DNA of 64,000 nt from Polynucleobacter sp. es-MAR-4 (GTDB taxonomy: Bacteria; Pseudomonadota; Gammaproteobacteria; Burkholderiales; Burkholderiaceae): contig NZ_JACVPF010000002.1 in the NCBI RefSeq assembly GCF_018882055.1, forward strand, positions 310,001-374,000, given 5' to 3'. Within the stretch, counting starts at the first letter, position 1; the number at the start of each line of letters is the position of its first letter. This document shows positions 7,287 to 16,510 of this stretch, in pieces. Position numbers and translations under genes: made by a program. Under the pieces are notes generated by a model. It saw only the letters and a list, made by a program, of their open reading frames with translations. It ran no database searches and was not told where the DNA came from.

Positions 7287-7310
7287 AAATATAATATATA
7301 TTTATATACT
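7281..7310 (+). promoter_or_regulatory. Predicted promoter of the TauE/SafE gene
   Basis: TTGAAT (7281-7286) and TATACT (7305-7310) are 18 bp apart, placing the start about 15-20 bases before the ATG at 7334. An eight-base perfect inverted repeat, ataaatat/atatttat with a five-base spacer (7285-7305), fills the spacer and could be a second operator. Confidence 0.5.
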
Positions 7311-7333
7311 ATATTAATCTAAAATAAATTGCA

Positions 7334-8158
7334 ATGGACTACTCAACCCTCATCAGCCCAGCACTAGGCATCCTAGTGGGCGTCCTTATGGGCCTCACTG
7401 GTGCCGGGGGTGGGATTTTGTCAGTGCCCCTGCTGGTCTTCTTTCTAGGACTACCGATTGCAGAAGCAGCCCCAATTGCACTGTGTGCTGTTGCCCTTGC
7501 TTCTAGCGTTGGGGCCATCCTAGGCCTCAGGAACAAGATTTTGCGCTACAAGGCAGCAGGTTTTATGGCGATCTTTGGCTTGGCGCTATCACCCTTAGGA
7601 CTATGGATCGCACCGCAGATTCCGAATGCGCCCTTGCAGATCGTATTTAGCTTAATCCTCTTGTATGTTGCTATTCGCTTGTTGACCCAGGCTCGCAATC
7701 AGATCAACGGCGTTCCTGAAGAAAGCCGAAAACCCCCTCCATGTCTTATCAACCCCGCTATTGGAAAACTCCAATGGACCCTACCCTGTGCGCGCGCCCT
7801 CATGTTCGCTGGCAGTCTGGCTGGGTTTTTATCGGGATTACTGGGTGTTGGTGGCGGATTCATCATCGTGCCAGCCCTCAAGCGCTATACCGACTTACCA
7901 GTCAAATCTATTGTGGCCACTTCGCTTGGGGTACTAGCTATCATTACTGGCGGTGGAGCAATTTTCTCGGCAGCCAGTGGCGGTTTAAATATTGCAGTTG
8001 CTGCACCATTCGCACTTGCTGCATTGGGCGGACTATTACTTGGGATGCTATTAGGTAAAAAATTAAGTGGCCCGCATACTCAGCTCATTTTCTCGATCTT
8101 TACATTAGCAGTTGCTATCAGCCTACTAATTAAAGGCGTTCTCATTTTGAATTCGTGA
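7334..8158 (+). CDS. TauE/SafE family sulfite exporter-like permease
   Basis: This 274-residue membrane protein has about eight hydrophobic helices. Two internal repeats each carry a Gly-rich motif: GLTGAGGGILSVPLLV near residue 20 and GLLGVGGGFIIVPAL near residue 171. These define the TauE/SafE family of sulfur-compound exporters. It is divergent from the dioxygenase/BigR operon and shares its regulatory region. Dioxygenase action yields sulfite, so this protein most likely exports sulfite from the cytoplasm. Substrate is inferred from context. It overlaps the next gene by four bases (GTGA). Confidence 0.85.
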   Translation: MDYSTLISPALGILVGVLMGLTGAGGGILSVPLLVFFLGLPIAEAAPIALCAVALASSVGAILGLRNKILRYKAAGFMAIFGLALSPLGLWIAPQIPNAPLQIVFSLILLYVAIRLLTQARNQINGVPEESRKPPPCLINPAIGKLQWTLPCARALMFAGSLAGFLSGLLGVGGGFIIVPALKRYTDLPVKSIVATSLGVLAIITGGGAIFSAASGGLNIAVAAPFALAALGGLLLGMLLGKKLSGPHTQLIFSIFTLAVAISLLIKGVLILNS

Positions 8159-8715
8159 AACGCCCTCTCACATCCCTTCTTTTGGTTCTTTCTCTCGCAC
8201 TATTGGGAGCTCTACTCATGTCTCTAAAACCCAGTTCTTTTTTAACCAGCTCGGTGAGCGCCATTTCTGGAACCGTGAGCAATCTCAATAATGAGCGCTT
8301 GGAATACGTGAACCCAGAAAAACCTACTCACGATCACTCATCCGTTTCTTACCAACGCTTTTTTATCTCTCAATTCAATTTAGGTGATCGCGCGATTGAA
8401 GCCAAATTCTCAACGCCGATGGTAGTAAGTAATGGCGATGCGATAACAGTCTCCGGCTATCAAAAGGGCAATGGCTTTCAGGTGCTTGCTTATGCCAATC
8501 AGACTCAGCAAGTCAGTAAGCATGAGAATTGGATTGTTCTAGGCTTTGGTGCCCTCTTCTTTTTGGCAGTTGCCCTTGGGCTCCTCAACTCAGAGTTAGT
8601 AGCTGATGGCGCCCTAGTGCCCAAGCTATTTCTAATTGGCTTTGTAGGCGTCGCTTTTTATATGGGATATCGCGCCCTACTCATTCGTGAGGCAATCTCA
8701 CTACTAAAGGGCTAG
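8155..8715 (+). CDS. Uncharacterised membrane protein of the sulfur module
   Basis: The GTG start overlaps the TauE stop, giving 186 residues. There is one N-terminal helix (about 5-25), a beta-rich periplasmic-type domain (about 35-120), then two helices near 126-145 and 157-175. The middle domain contains ISGTVS and GDAITVSGYQKGNGFQV, which resembles an OB-like barrel. I do not recognise a family. Translational coupling to TauE suggests a partner of the exporter. A terminator follows. Confidence 0.65.
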   Translation: MKRPLTSLLLVLSLALLGALLMSLKPSSFLTSSVSAISGTVSNLNNERLEYVNPEKPTHDHSSVSYQRFFISQFNLGDRAIEAKFSTPMVVSNGDAITVSGYQKGNGFQVLAYANQTQQVSKHENWIVLGFGALFFLAVALGLLNSELVADGALVPKLFLIGFVGVAFYMGYRALLIREAISLLKG

Positions 8716-8746
8716 ATACCCGACTAGATTTATTCCAACTCAATAG

Positions 8747-8772
8747 AAAAAGCCCTCTTTCGAGGGCTTTTT
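8747..8772. terminator. Bidirectional Rho-independent terminator
   Basis: An 11-bp perfect stem (aaaaagccctc / gagggcttttt) with a tttc loop and flanking A/T runs. It serves the TauE operon on the plus strand and the converging liv operon on the minus strand. Confidence 0.9.
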
Positions 8773-8794
8773 AAATACAGGGCGCTGCTAGATC

Positions 8795-9523
8795 TTAGTG
8801 ACCACCAGCTCCACCTAAATAAGCTGCTTTTACAGCTGGATCATGCATCAATTTATCCGCTGGGCCATGAGTTGCGATCTTACCGTTCTCAAGCACGTAA
8901 CCGTAATCAGCAACGTTGAGGGCTGCAGCAGCAAACTGCTCAACCAATAACATCGTTACACCTTGAGATTTGAGATTAGAAATAATCTTAAATACTTCCT
9001 CAACCAAAATTGGTGCAAGACCCATTGATGGTTCATCCAAGAGAATGATCTCTGGATTCAACATCACGGCACGAGCCATCGCTAACATCTGCTGCTCACC
9101 ACCTGACAATGTTCCGGCCAATTGGTTGCGACGCTCTTTTAAGCGAGGGAACATTTCTAGAGCTCGCTCAAGATCGCTCTTAATATCGCCTTTTGGACGG
9201 CTACCTGTAAAGCGTGGGAATGCACCTAACAAAAGGTTGTCATTGACTGACATCGTCGTAAAGACACGACGGCCTTCTGGGCTGTGAGCTAAACCTAAAC
9301 GGGCGATTTTATGAGAGTCGTAACCATCAATTTTTTCGCCACCCAAGGTTACTTCACCCGCTGTAGGCTTGATCATGCCAGTAATAGCACGCATGGTAGT
9401 TGTTTTACCAGCGCCGTTTGAGCCGATCAAAGTAATCACTTGCCCCTTAGGAACATCAATGTTGATGCCGTGCAGAACTTTTACTTTGCCGTAGCCTGCT
9501 TCAAGATTCTTAATAGATAACAT
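8795..9523 (-). CDS. livF: Branched-chain amino-acid ABC transporter ATPase LivF
   Basis: A 242-residue ATPase with Walker A GSNGAGKT at 34-41, the ABC signature LSGGEQQ at 139-145 and Walker B IILLDEP at 159-165, followed by the switch His region. Length and the C-terminal VAD.GYVLENGKI segment fit LivF rather than LivG. It is the last gene of the operon after the LivMG fusion and LivH, and would drive uptake of branched-chain amino acids or related amides at the inner membrane. The exact substrate cannot be told from sequence. Confidence 0.9.
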   Translation of the reverse strand: MLSIKNLEAGYGKVKVLHGINIDVPKGQVITLIGSNGAGKTTTMRAITGMIKPTAGEVTLGGEKIDGYDSHKIARLGLAHSPEGRRVFTTMSVNDNLLLGAFPRFTGSRPKGDIKSDLERALEMFPRLKERRNQLAGTLSGGEQQMLAMARAVMLNPEIILLDEPSMGLAPILVEEVFKIISNLKSQGVTMLLVEQFAAAALNVADYGYVLENGKIATHGPADKLMHDPAVKAAYLGGAGGH

Positions 9524-9554
9524 GGTATTTACCGATTCAATATAGTTCTAGTGA

Positions 9555-11483
9555 TTAAGTACCCAAGTAGGCATGAATCACCTTCTCGTCTGCCTGAACT
9601 TCAGCTGGTTTACCTTCTGCAATCTTCTGACCGAAGTCCAATACAGAAACGGTATCGCAAACTGACATCACCACGTCCATGTGATGTTCAATCAGGATGA
9701 ATGTAATACCGCTATCGCGGATCTTACGAATAATGCGCAAGAGCTCTTTAATATCAGGCGCTGTCAAACCAGCAGCCGGCTCATCCAACAAGAGCAACTC
9801 TGGATCCAATGCCAAGGCACGGGCGATTTCCAGGAGGCGCTGCTTACCGTATGGCAAGTTACGTGCCTCTTCATTTGCCAGGTCATCTAAGCCAACAAAC
9901 TTCAAGAGAGCCATTGCGCGAGCATGGGCTTCAGCCTCTTCTTTCTTGTAACGTGGCAGATTTAAGGCAATCTCCACCATGTTCGATTTAAAGGTGTGGT
10001 GCAAGCCAACCAAAATATTTTGGATCGCTGTCATTTCACCGAAGAGCTGAACGTTTTGGAAGGTACGTGCAATACCTGACAAAGCAATGTCAGATGACGT
10101 CTTACCAACAACGCTCTCGCCAGCATAGAGAACGTTACCGGCGGTAGGCACATAAATACCAGTCAACACGTTCATCATGGTGCTCTTACCAGAGCCGTTA
10201 GGACCGATCAAACCATGAATCGTACCGCGCTTGATGCTCAGATCAACATTGTTCAATGCCTTCAAGCCACCGAACTGCATCAATACAGAGTCAACCTTCA
10301 AGAGCTCAGCGCCGGTATTTTGATCGCTGACTTTGCTAATAAAGCTGATGGAATCATCAACCACCTCAATATCACCACCACGAGTGGTTTTTGCCTTACC
10401 AAGAATCGATTGGTAGAAGCTCTTCGCAAAACCAACAATACCGTTTTGCAAGTAGTACACCACCAACAAAATCATGAAGCCGAAAATACTAAGGCGCCAG
10501 TCAGAAATCGTATTGAGCCAGAATGAGAATCCTGCCAGACCAACAACACCAGCGATAGGAACGGCTACACGTCTTACTGTTGTGACCTTCTTGGATAGCG
10601 CCATTGCCGCACCAATTACTACAACGACTGCAATGATCGAAGCAACAATACGGAATAAGTTAATGTCATCCAAAAGCTTTGGCAACAACACAATGATGGC
10701 TGCACCAATCACTGCACCAAGGCGTGACTTACGACCACCCATGATGATGCCCAGCAAGAACAACACAGCGAGTTCGTTGTTATAAGTGTTTGGTGAAATA
10801 TATTGCTCTGAATAAGCATATAAGCAACCAGCCAAACCAGCAAAGCCAGCGCTAATCACAAACGCGATCACTTTAAAGCGATATACGGAGACACCCATAC
10901 AGTCACAAGCAATTGGACTATCGCGCAAAGCTTCGAAAGCGCGGCCAATTTGTGATTTCACAAAACGATCCACGATGATCATGGAGATAATCAAGATAAT
11001 GCCAACCATCCAGAAGTACTCTGCCTTGGTCATCGGCACGCCCATTAAGTCAGGCTTAGGAATCTTGATGCCCAATGGGCCTTCAGTCAACCAAGTCATC
11101 TCGTTAATGAGAATCTGAGCAATGGTTCCGAAAGCCAAGGTCACCATCGCCAAATAAGGTCCGATTACCTTTAACGCAGGCAATGCCAAGATGCCACCAA
11201 AGATGGAAGTCACGACGATAGACGCAGGTAGTGTTCCCCAAATAGTCCAACCAAAGTGGAAGTACAGCACACCAGCAGTATATGAACCGATACCAAATAG
11301 TGCTGCGTGACCTAAAGAAACCTGACCCACATAACCCACCACAATATCCAAACCAAATAACAAAATGGTGTAGATCAGAATGGTTTCAACTAAGTGAATG
11401 TAATAAGGGTTGTGAATAAATAACGGCAGGGTAAAGAGTGCCGCGATCGCAATTAATAGAGGTATTAGGGACTTCTTCATCAT
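9555..11483 (-). CDS. Fused LivM permease - LivG ATPase
   Basis: A 642-residue fusion. Residues 1-300 form the LivM permease, with the conserved DIVVGYVGQVSLGHAALFG near 46-64. Two or three further helices (about 305-355) and a linker lead to a LivG ATPase from about 394: Walker A GPNGSGKS at 427-434, signature LPYGKQRLLE at 543-552 and Walker B LLLLDEP at 563-569. Such fusions are known in Burkholderiales. It fixes permease and ATPase one-to-one, pairing with LivH and LivF. Its ATG overlaps the LivH stop by one base. Confidence 0.9.
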   Translation of the reverse strand: MMKKSLIPLLIAIAALFTLPLFIHNPYYIHLVETILIYTILLFGLDIVVGYVGQVSLGHAALFGIGSYTAGVLYFHFGWTIWGTLPASIVVTSIFGGILALPALKVIGPYLAMVTLAFGTIAQILINEMTWLTEGPLGIKIPKPDLMGVPMTKAEYFWMVGIILIISMIIVDRFVKSQIGRAFEALRDSPIACDCMGVSVYRFKVIAFVISAGFAGLAGCLYAYSEQYISPNTYNNELAVLFLLGIIMGGRKSRLGAVIGAAIIVLLPKLLDDINLFRIVASIIAVVVVIGAAMALSKKVTTVRRVAVPIAGVVGLAGFSFWLNTISDWRLSIFGFMILLVVYYLQNGIVGFAKSFYQSILGKAKTTRGGDIEVVDDSISFISKVSDQNTGAELLKVDSVLMQFGGLKALNNVDLSIKRGTIHGLIGPNGSGKSTMMNVLTGIYVPTAGNVLYAGESVVGKTSSDIALSGIARTFQNVQLFGEMTAIQNILVGLHHTFKSNMVEIALNLPRYKKEEAEAHARAMALLKFVGLDDLANEEARNLPYGKQRLLEIARALALDPELLLLDEPAAGLTAPDIKELLRIIRKIRDSGITFILIEHHMDVVMSVCDTVSVLDFGQKIAEGKPAEVQADEKVIHAYLGT

Positions 11484-12361
11484 TAAACTTTCTTAATTGC
11501 AGATTTACCAAAGAGGCCGGATGGTTTGTATGCAAGCACTAGCAAGAGCAAGATCAAACCTGGCACATCTTTATAGCCAGTAGAAATATAGAAACCGGTT
11601 GCAGTCTCAACGATACCCAGAATCAAACCACCCACAATGATTCCCATACCGCTTGAGAGGCCGCCAATAATCGCTACCGCAAAAGCCTTTAAGCCCAAGG
11701 CTCCGCCCATACTTGCACCAGTCAAAGTGAGAGGCGCAATCAATACACCAGCAAACGCTGCAGTCAAAGAAGATAGCGCATAAGAGAAGGTAATTACCAC
11801 GCTAGTGTTGATACCCATTAAGCCTGCTGCATCGCGATCGTTTGCAGTTGCAACCACCGCTTTGCCGTAAATTGTTTTACGGTTAAAAAACTCTACCAAC
11901 ATCATCATTACTAAAGCACCAACTACTACCAAAATTTCCATCGGCAAAATATTTGCTCCAAGGAATTCCATTGGCTCCATTGGCAATGGTGATGGGAATG
12001 GCAATGCATCACGACCCCAGATATTTTCAGCGACGTTCTTGAAAATAATACCGAGTGCGATAGTGGACATAATCCAACCAAACTCAGATTTAATCTTGAT
12101 AGCTGGACGCACACCGATGAGCTCAACAAAGCCACCCTGCAACATTCCAAATAAGCAAACTACGGGGATCATGACCCAATAGTTCATACCGAAAGTGTCT
12201 ACGCAGGTTAAACCTACTAGAGCACCCAACATCAGCGCTTCACCTTGACCGAAGTTCAAAGTGCCTGATGTGGCAAAAGTTAGCTGGAAACCGAAAGCGA
12301 TTACCGCATAGATCATCCCCACCGCGATACCGCTTGAGAGGATTTGTGCAAGCATGTCCAT
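11483..12361 (-). CDS. livH: Branched-chain amino-acid ABC transporter permease LivH
   Basis: This 292-residue permease has about eight helices and the LivH signature: an N-terminal GMIYAVIAFGFQLTFATSGTL segment followed by NFGQGEALMLGA, and a cytoplasmic EAA-like loop near residue 190 (DRDAAGLMGIN). It forms the transmembrane channel with the LivM part of the next gene. A hairpin between the binding-protein gene and this gene probably lowers permease expression relative to the binding protein. Confidence 0.9.
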   Translation of the reverse strand: MDMLAQILSSGIAVGMIYAVIAFGFQLTFATSGTLNFGQGEALMLGALVGLTCVDTFGMNYWVMIPVVCLFGMLQGGFVELIGVRPAIKIKSEFGWIMSTIALGIIFKNVAENIWGRDALPFPSPLPMEPMEFLGANILPMEILVVVGALVMMMLVEFFNRKTIYGKAVVATANDRDAAGLMGINTSVVITFSYALSSLTAAFAGVLIAPLTLTGASMGGALGLKAFAVAIIGGLSSGMGIIVGGLILGIVETATGFYISTGYKDVPGLILLLLVLAYKPSGLFGKSAIKKV

Positions 12362-12417
12362 TTTTTTGGCCTAAAAGATACTTAAAACAGTTTTATTAAC
12401 GAATCCGACATTGTAAG

Positions 12418-12446
12418 CAAAACGCCGCTTTTTGGGCGGCGTTTTG
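12418..12446. terminator. Hairpin between binding-protein and permease genes
   Basis: An 11-bp perfect GC-rich stem (caaaacgccgc / gcggcgttttg) with a seven-base loop. It lies just after the LivK-like gene on the minus strand. It probably acts as a partial terminator, giving more binding protein than membrane components. Confidence 0.8.
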
Positions 12447-12502
12447 TTTTTCTAATGTTGCAGTGCAATAAAGATAAAAGCTTGCCTGCTAGTAACTCTG
12501 AA

Positions 12503-13687
12503 TTACTTCTTCTTCGGAGTTGCGTCCTCAGCATTCAAGAACTCAACGCGACCATTTTCAACTACGCCCATCACTACGTCTTTCATCTTGATAGCGTCGT
12601 GATCAGTTGCTGAGAATGGCTTGTTGTAAGTAATCACAACACCATCAACTGGAGTCTTCAGATCTTGCAATGCTGCAACAATCTTTGGTCCCTCTGTGCT
12701 GTTTGCTTGCTTGATCGCTGCGGCCAAGAGGTAAACAGAGTCATATCCTTGTGCTGCAGAAACTGGAGATGCAATGTTGTTGTTCTTAGGCTTGAACTCG
12801 GCCAAGTAAGCTGCTTGGAAAGCTTTACGCTTAGCAGTTGTAGATGGAGTTTGAATGTAAGTTTGTGGCATTGTTGCGCCGTTACCATTCTTACCAGCTG
12901 TATCAATGAAGCTAGCCATAGACAATGTCCATGAACCGATCATTGGCTTCTTCCAACCCAACTTCGCCATACCGTTAGCAATTTGTGCCAACTCAGGTCC
13001 AATTGCGTAAGTCAAAATCACATCAGCACCAGCATTTTTTGCTTTGAGCAATTGTGAAGTCATATCAACGTCACCAATGTTGAATTTCTCAACTGCCACT
13101 GGTGTTACGCCATAGCCCTTCAATGCCTTCTCTAAGTCTTCACGACCCAACTGACCGTAGTTTGTAGAGTCAGCCAAGATTGCCACCTTCTTCAAGCCAC
13201 GCTTCTCAACCGCTTCTTTAGCAATCAATGGTGCTTGGATATTGTCAGGGGCAGCATTACGGAAAACATAGTTTTCAGGTGCGTTAGGGAATTGCTTAGT
13301 CAAGATTGAACCAGTAGCAACGTTGTTCATTACTGGAATCTTCGCATCTTGATAGAAGCGCTGTGAAGCCAAGGCAACACCAGTGTTGATATAACCGAGA
13401 GTAGCAACCACTTTTTCGTTGTTAATCAATTCTTGAGCGATTTGTACACCGCGCTCGTTTTTAGCTTCGTCATCGCGCTCAACCAAAACAATTTTGTTGC
13501 CGTTGATACCACCAGCAGCATTGATTTCTTTTGCAGCTAAGCGCACACCATCACGCATACTCACACCCATAGAGGCAGAGCCGCCAGTGAACGGGCCTGA
13601 AACACCTAATTTGATATCGGCAGCGTAAGCGCCAGTTGTTAACATTGCCGCAGCAGCTACAGCAAAAATGTGATGACGAATATTCAT
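12503..13687 (-). CDS. Periplasmic branched-chain amino-acid binding protein
   Basis: This 394-residue protein has a signal peptide (residues 1-22, cleavage after AYA) and the type I periplasmic fold of the LivK/LivJ family: IKLGVSGPFTGGSASMG at the mature N-terminus, and AKEINAAGGINGNKIVLVERDD. A GGAG ribosome-binding site is well placed before the ATG. It delivers ligand to the LivH/LivMG/LivF complex encoded downstream. There is no lipobox, so it should be soluble. Ligand may be leucine-type amino acids or short amides; sequence alone does not decide. Confidence 0.88.
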   Translation of the reverse strand: MNIRHHIFAVAAAAMLTTGAYAADIKLGVSGPFTGGSASMGVSMRDGVRLAAKEINAAGGINGNKIVLVERDDEAKNERGVQIAQELINNEKVVATLGYINTGVALASQRFYQDAKIPVMNNVATGSILTKQFPNAPENYVFRNAAPDNIQAPLIAKEAVEKRGLKKVAILADSTNYGQLGREDLEKALKGYGVTPVAVEKFNIGDVDMTSQLLKAKNAGADVILTYAIGPELAQIANGMAKLGWKKPMIGSWTLSMASFIDTAGKNGNGATMPQTYIQTPSTTAKRKAFQAAYLAEFKPKNNNIASPVSAAQGYDSVYLLAAAIKQANSTEGPKIVAALQDLKTPVDGVVITYNKPFSATDHDAIKMKDVVMGVVENGRVEFLNAEDATPKKK

Positions 13688-13832
13688 AAAGTCTCCATGA
13701 CTAAAAATGCTAATTAAATAAATTCTTTTTTAGGTACGACTTGAAACGAACAATCATCTTACAGTCAATGTAGGGGCAAAAAAAGAGCTTTGTATTAGGG
13801 TTTTACATTAGCCCTGAAAGATATAAGTCGTT

Positions 13833-14762
13833 TTAAAAAAACTTACGAACTTGAGCTTGTAGGCTGGGCCAGAAGAGATTGATGATGAGGCCGGCAATCA
13901 CCAAGCTGGCAGCCTCGACTTTCCAGGGTGGTAAAGCCTCGCCCAAAAAGTAGGCGGATGCCCCCATTCCAAAGATGGGCACCAGTAAAGGTGCTGGCGC
14001 TACCAGCGCGGCGGGATGTTTTGACAGCAACCAGCCCCATGCGGCATAGCCAAATAAGGTATTCGCCCAAGACTGCCACAGGACGCCAACCCACGCCCCC
14101 AGAGGAGCGGCTAGGGTCACCTGCCATAAATGGGCAGTACCACCCTCAAAGATCAACGCAATCAGCGCTAATGGCGGAATGGAGAATGCGCTGGCCCACA
14201 CCACGTAAGACAACATATTGATTGAGCCCGCCTGGCGACTCACTGTATTGGCAATCCCCCAGGAGAGGCCCGCAAAGACCACGAGTGCTAAACCCAAGAA
14301 AGTGGTCGTGGAGTCTGTGTGCAGCGCAATAATTACAAGGCCAAGCAAAGCAATGCCGACTGCGACTGCCTGATAGCGCTTGAGACCCTCTTTGGCAAAT
14401 AGCATGGCAAAGCCAATCGTAAAAAATACTTGGGTCTGAACTACCAATGAGGCTAGCCCCGGAGAAATCTGACTATTCACAGCGTAGTACATGACGCCGA
14501 ATTGCCCCACTCCGGTAGCTAATCCGTAAATACAGAGATTGCCCCAAGCTACCTTTGGCTTAGGCATAAAAAACACCAAGGGCAATAAAACGAAGATGTA
14601 GCGCAATGCCGCAAAGTAAAACGGCGGAAAGGATGACAGACTATTTTTGATGACGACAAAGTTCGTACCCCATACCGCCACAATTCCCAGGGCTAGCAGC
14701 AAATGACTTGCTGGCAACTGCTGGTGCAACTCACCACCTTGAGAACTTTCCAATCTACTCAC
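13833..14762 (-). CDS. EamA/DMT family transporter
   Basis: A ten-helix inner-membrane protein of the drug/metabolite transporter superfamily, with two EamA repeats (about 30-150 and 165-300). The first helix contains LGIVAVWGTNFVVIKNSL, typical for EamA exporters. The open frame begins at a TTG at 14792, inside the upstream oxidoreductase gene. I placed the start at the GTG at 14762, overlapping that gene's stop by eight bases; a TTG at 14729 with AAGG upstream is also possible. It is probably an amino-acid or metabolite exporter; substrate unknown. Confidence 0.75.
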   Translation of the reverse strand: MSRLESSQGGELHQQLPASHLLLALGIVAVWGTNFVVIKNSLSSFPPFYFAALRYIFVLLPLVFFMPKPKVAWGNLCIYGLATGVGQFGVMYYAVNSQISPGLASLVVQTQVFFTIGFAMLFAKEGLKRYQAVAVGIALLGLVIIALHTDSTTTFLGLALVVFAGLSWGIANTVSRQAGSINMLSYVVWASAFSIPPLALIALIFEGGTAHLWQVTLAAPLGAWVGVLWQSWANTLFGYAAWGWLLSKHPAALVAPAPLLVPIFGMGASAYFLGEALPPWKVEAASLVIAGLIINLFWPSLQAQVRKFF

Positions 14763-16398
14763 TGGTGAGCAATTCAGCGGCGCGTTGCGCAATCATCATG
14801 GTGGGAGCTGCAGTGTTACCAGAGGTAATCGTTGGCATTGCAGATGCATCTACTACGCGCAGATGATGAACACCTCTCACGCGCAATTGAGAATCGAGCA
14901 CTGCCATTGGGTCATCATCGCGCCCCATCTTGCAGGTACCCACCGGATGAAAGATCGTAGTGCCAATATCGCCAGCGGCTTTAATAAGCTCTTCATCAGT
15001 TTGAAATTGCTTACCTGGCTTGTACTCATCAGGGCTGTAGGGCTTGAGTGCAGGACTCTCCACGATCTTGCGCGTGAGACGCAATGAGTCAGCAGCTACT
15101 TTGCGATCTTCATCGGTCGATAAATAATTTGGCGCAATCACTGGCGGCGCCTCTGGATCGATCGAGTTGATGTGCACACTACCGCGGGATGTAGGACGTA
15201 AATTACAAACGCTGGCTGTAATCGCATTAAAAGAATGTAAATCTTCGCCAAACTTTTCTAGCGATAGCGGTTGCACGTGATATTCCACATTGGCAGACTT
15301 TTGATCAGGCGAACTATAGGCAAAAGCACCTAATTGCGATGGGGCCATCGACATCGGGCCAGAGCGTTTAAATACATACTCCATGCCAATGAATAGCTTA
15401 CCCAGCAAAGAGTTTGCCTTGGTATTAAGAGTCTTAATACCATTGACCTTATAAATCATGCGCAATTGCAAATGGTCTTGCAAGTTCTCGCCCACGCCTG
15501 GTAAATCGGCAATAACGGGGATGCCTAGCTTATTTAAATGCGAGGCCGAACCAATGCCTGAGCGCTCCAAGACCTGCACACTACCAATAGCGCCTGCACT
15601 CAAAATAACTTCGCCATGAGTGCCGGCATTGTTATTACTTAAATGCACATCAACTGTTTTGCCATCTTTGCTGTATTGAACGCCGTAGCAATTTTTAGTC
15701 ACATCATCAATTAATAATTTATTTACCATGGCCTCAGTAACTACAGTGAGGTTGGATCGCTTGGCAGCATCACGCAAAAATGCTTTGGAGGTATTAAGGC
15801 GCCAACCTTTGCGCTGACTCACATCAAAGTAACCTACTCCGAAGTTATCGCCTTGGTTAAAGTCATCTGATGCAGGAATGCCAGCTTGTACTGCGGCCTC
15901 CCTAAAGATATCCATGATGGGCCAACGCAAACGTTGCTTAGACACAGTCCATTCGCCACCCTTGCTATGCCATTGGTTTGCATCACCGTGATAGTCCTCA
16001 AAGGATTTATAGCGACGTAATGCGTTTTGCCATGACCAGGAGTCATCGCCAGTTGCGGCTACCCAGGAGTCGTAGTCACCAACCTGACCGCGCATATAAA
16101 TCATGCCGTTAATTGAAGAGCACCCGCCCAATACCCTGCCACGCGGATACAGCAATGAGCGACCATTTAAGCCTTTTTCTGCAGCAGTCTTAAAACGCCA
16201 ATCGGCCCTTGGGTTATCAATGCAATACAAGTAACCCACTGGCACATGTATCCAGATGTAATTATCGTTTTTGCCGGCCTCAATCAGGAGTACGCGTTTA
16301 GCGGGATTCTCGGTCAAACGCTTGGCCAACATGCAGCCAGCACTACCAGCGCCGATGATGATGTAGTCGTAGGTGTTTGGATGACTTGTTGTGCTCAT
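14755..16398 (-). CDS. GMC family FAD-dependent oxidoreductase (choline dehydrogenase-like)
   Basis: This 547-residue flavoprotein has the N-terminal FAD-binding motif IIIGAGSAGCMLAKRL (about 13-28), the GMC signature near 80-100 (GRVLGGCSSINGMIYMRG) and the C-terminal catalytic region with HPVGTCKMG (about residue 485) and SGNTAAPTMMIAQRAAEL. The family oxidises alcohols such as choline, aliphatic alcohols or polyethylene glycol. No betaine aldehyde dehydrogenase or BetI gene is nearby, so choline is only one option. It overlaps the EamA gene downstream, suggesting co-expression and export or import of a related metabolite. Confidence 0.85.
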   Translation of the reverse strand: MSTTSHPNTYDYIIIGAGSAGCMLAKRLTENPAKRVLLIEAGKNDNYIWIHVPVGYLYCIDNPRADWRFKTAAEKGLNGRSLLYPRGRVLGGCSSINGMIYMRGQVGDYDSWVAATGDDSWSWQNALRRYKSFEDYHGDANQWHSKGGEWTVSKQRLRWPIMDIFREAAVQAGIPASDDFNQGDNFGVGYFDVSQRKGWRLNTSKAFLRDAAKRSNLTVVTEAMVNKLLIDDVTKNCYGVQYSKDGKTVDVHLSNNNAGTHGEVILSAGAIGSVQVLERSGIGSASHLNKLGIPVIADLPGVGENLQDHLQLRMIYKVNGIKTLNTKANSLLGKLFIGMEYVFKRSGPMSMAPSQLGAFAYSSPDQKSANVEYHVQPLSLEKFGEDLHSFNAITASVCNLRPTSRGSVHINSIDPEAPPVIAPNYLSTDEDRKVAADSLRLTRKIVESPALKPYSPDEYKPGKQFQTDEELIKAAGDIGTTIFHPVGTCKMGRDDDPMAVLDSQLRVRGVHHLRVVDASAMPTITSGNTAAPTMMIAQRAAELLTSE

Positions 16399-16510
16399 GT
16401 CTCTAATTTATAGATGTCTATTTTTAAACTCTATTATTTACCAAATCTTCTGATAGTAAGAAATTAGGTAATTAAGCTAGAAACAGCAAATACCCGTCTA
16501 AAATAGCCAC

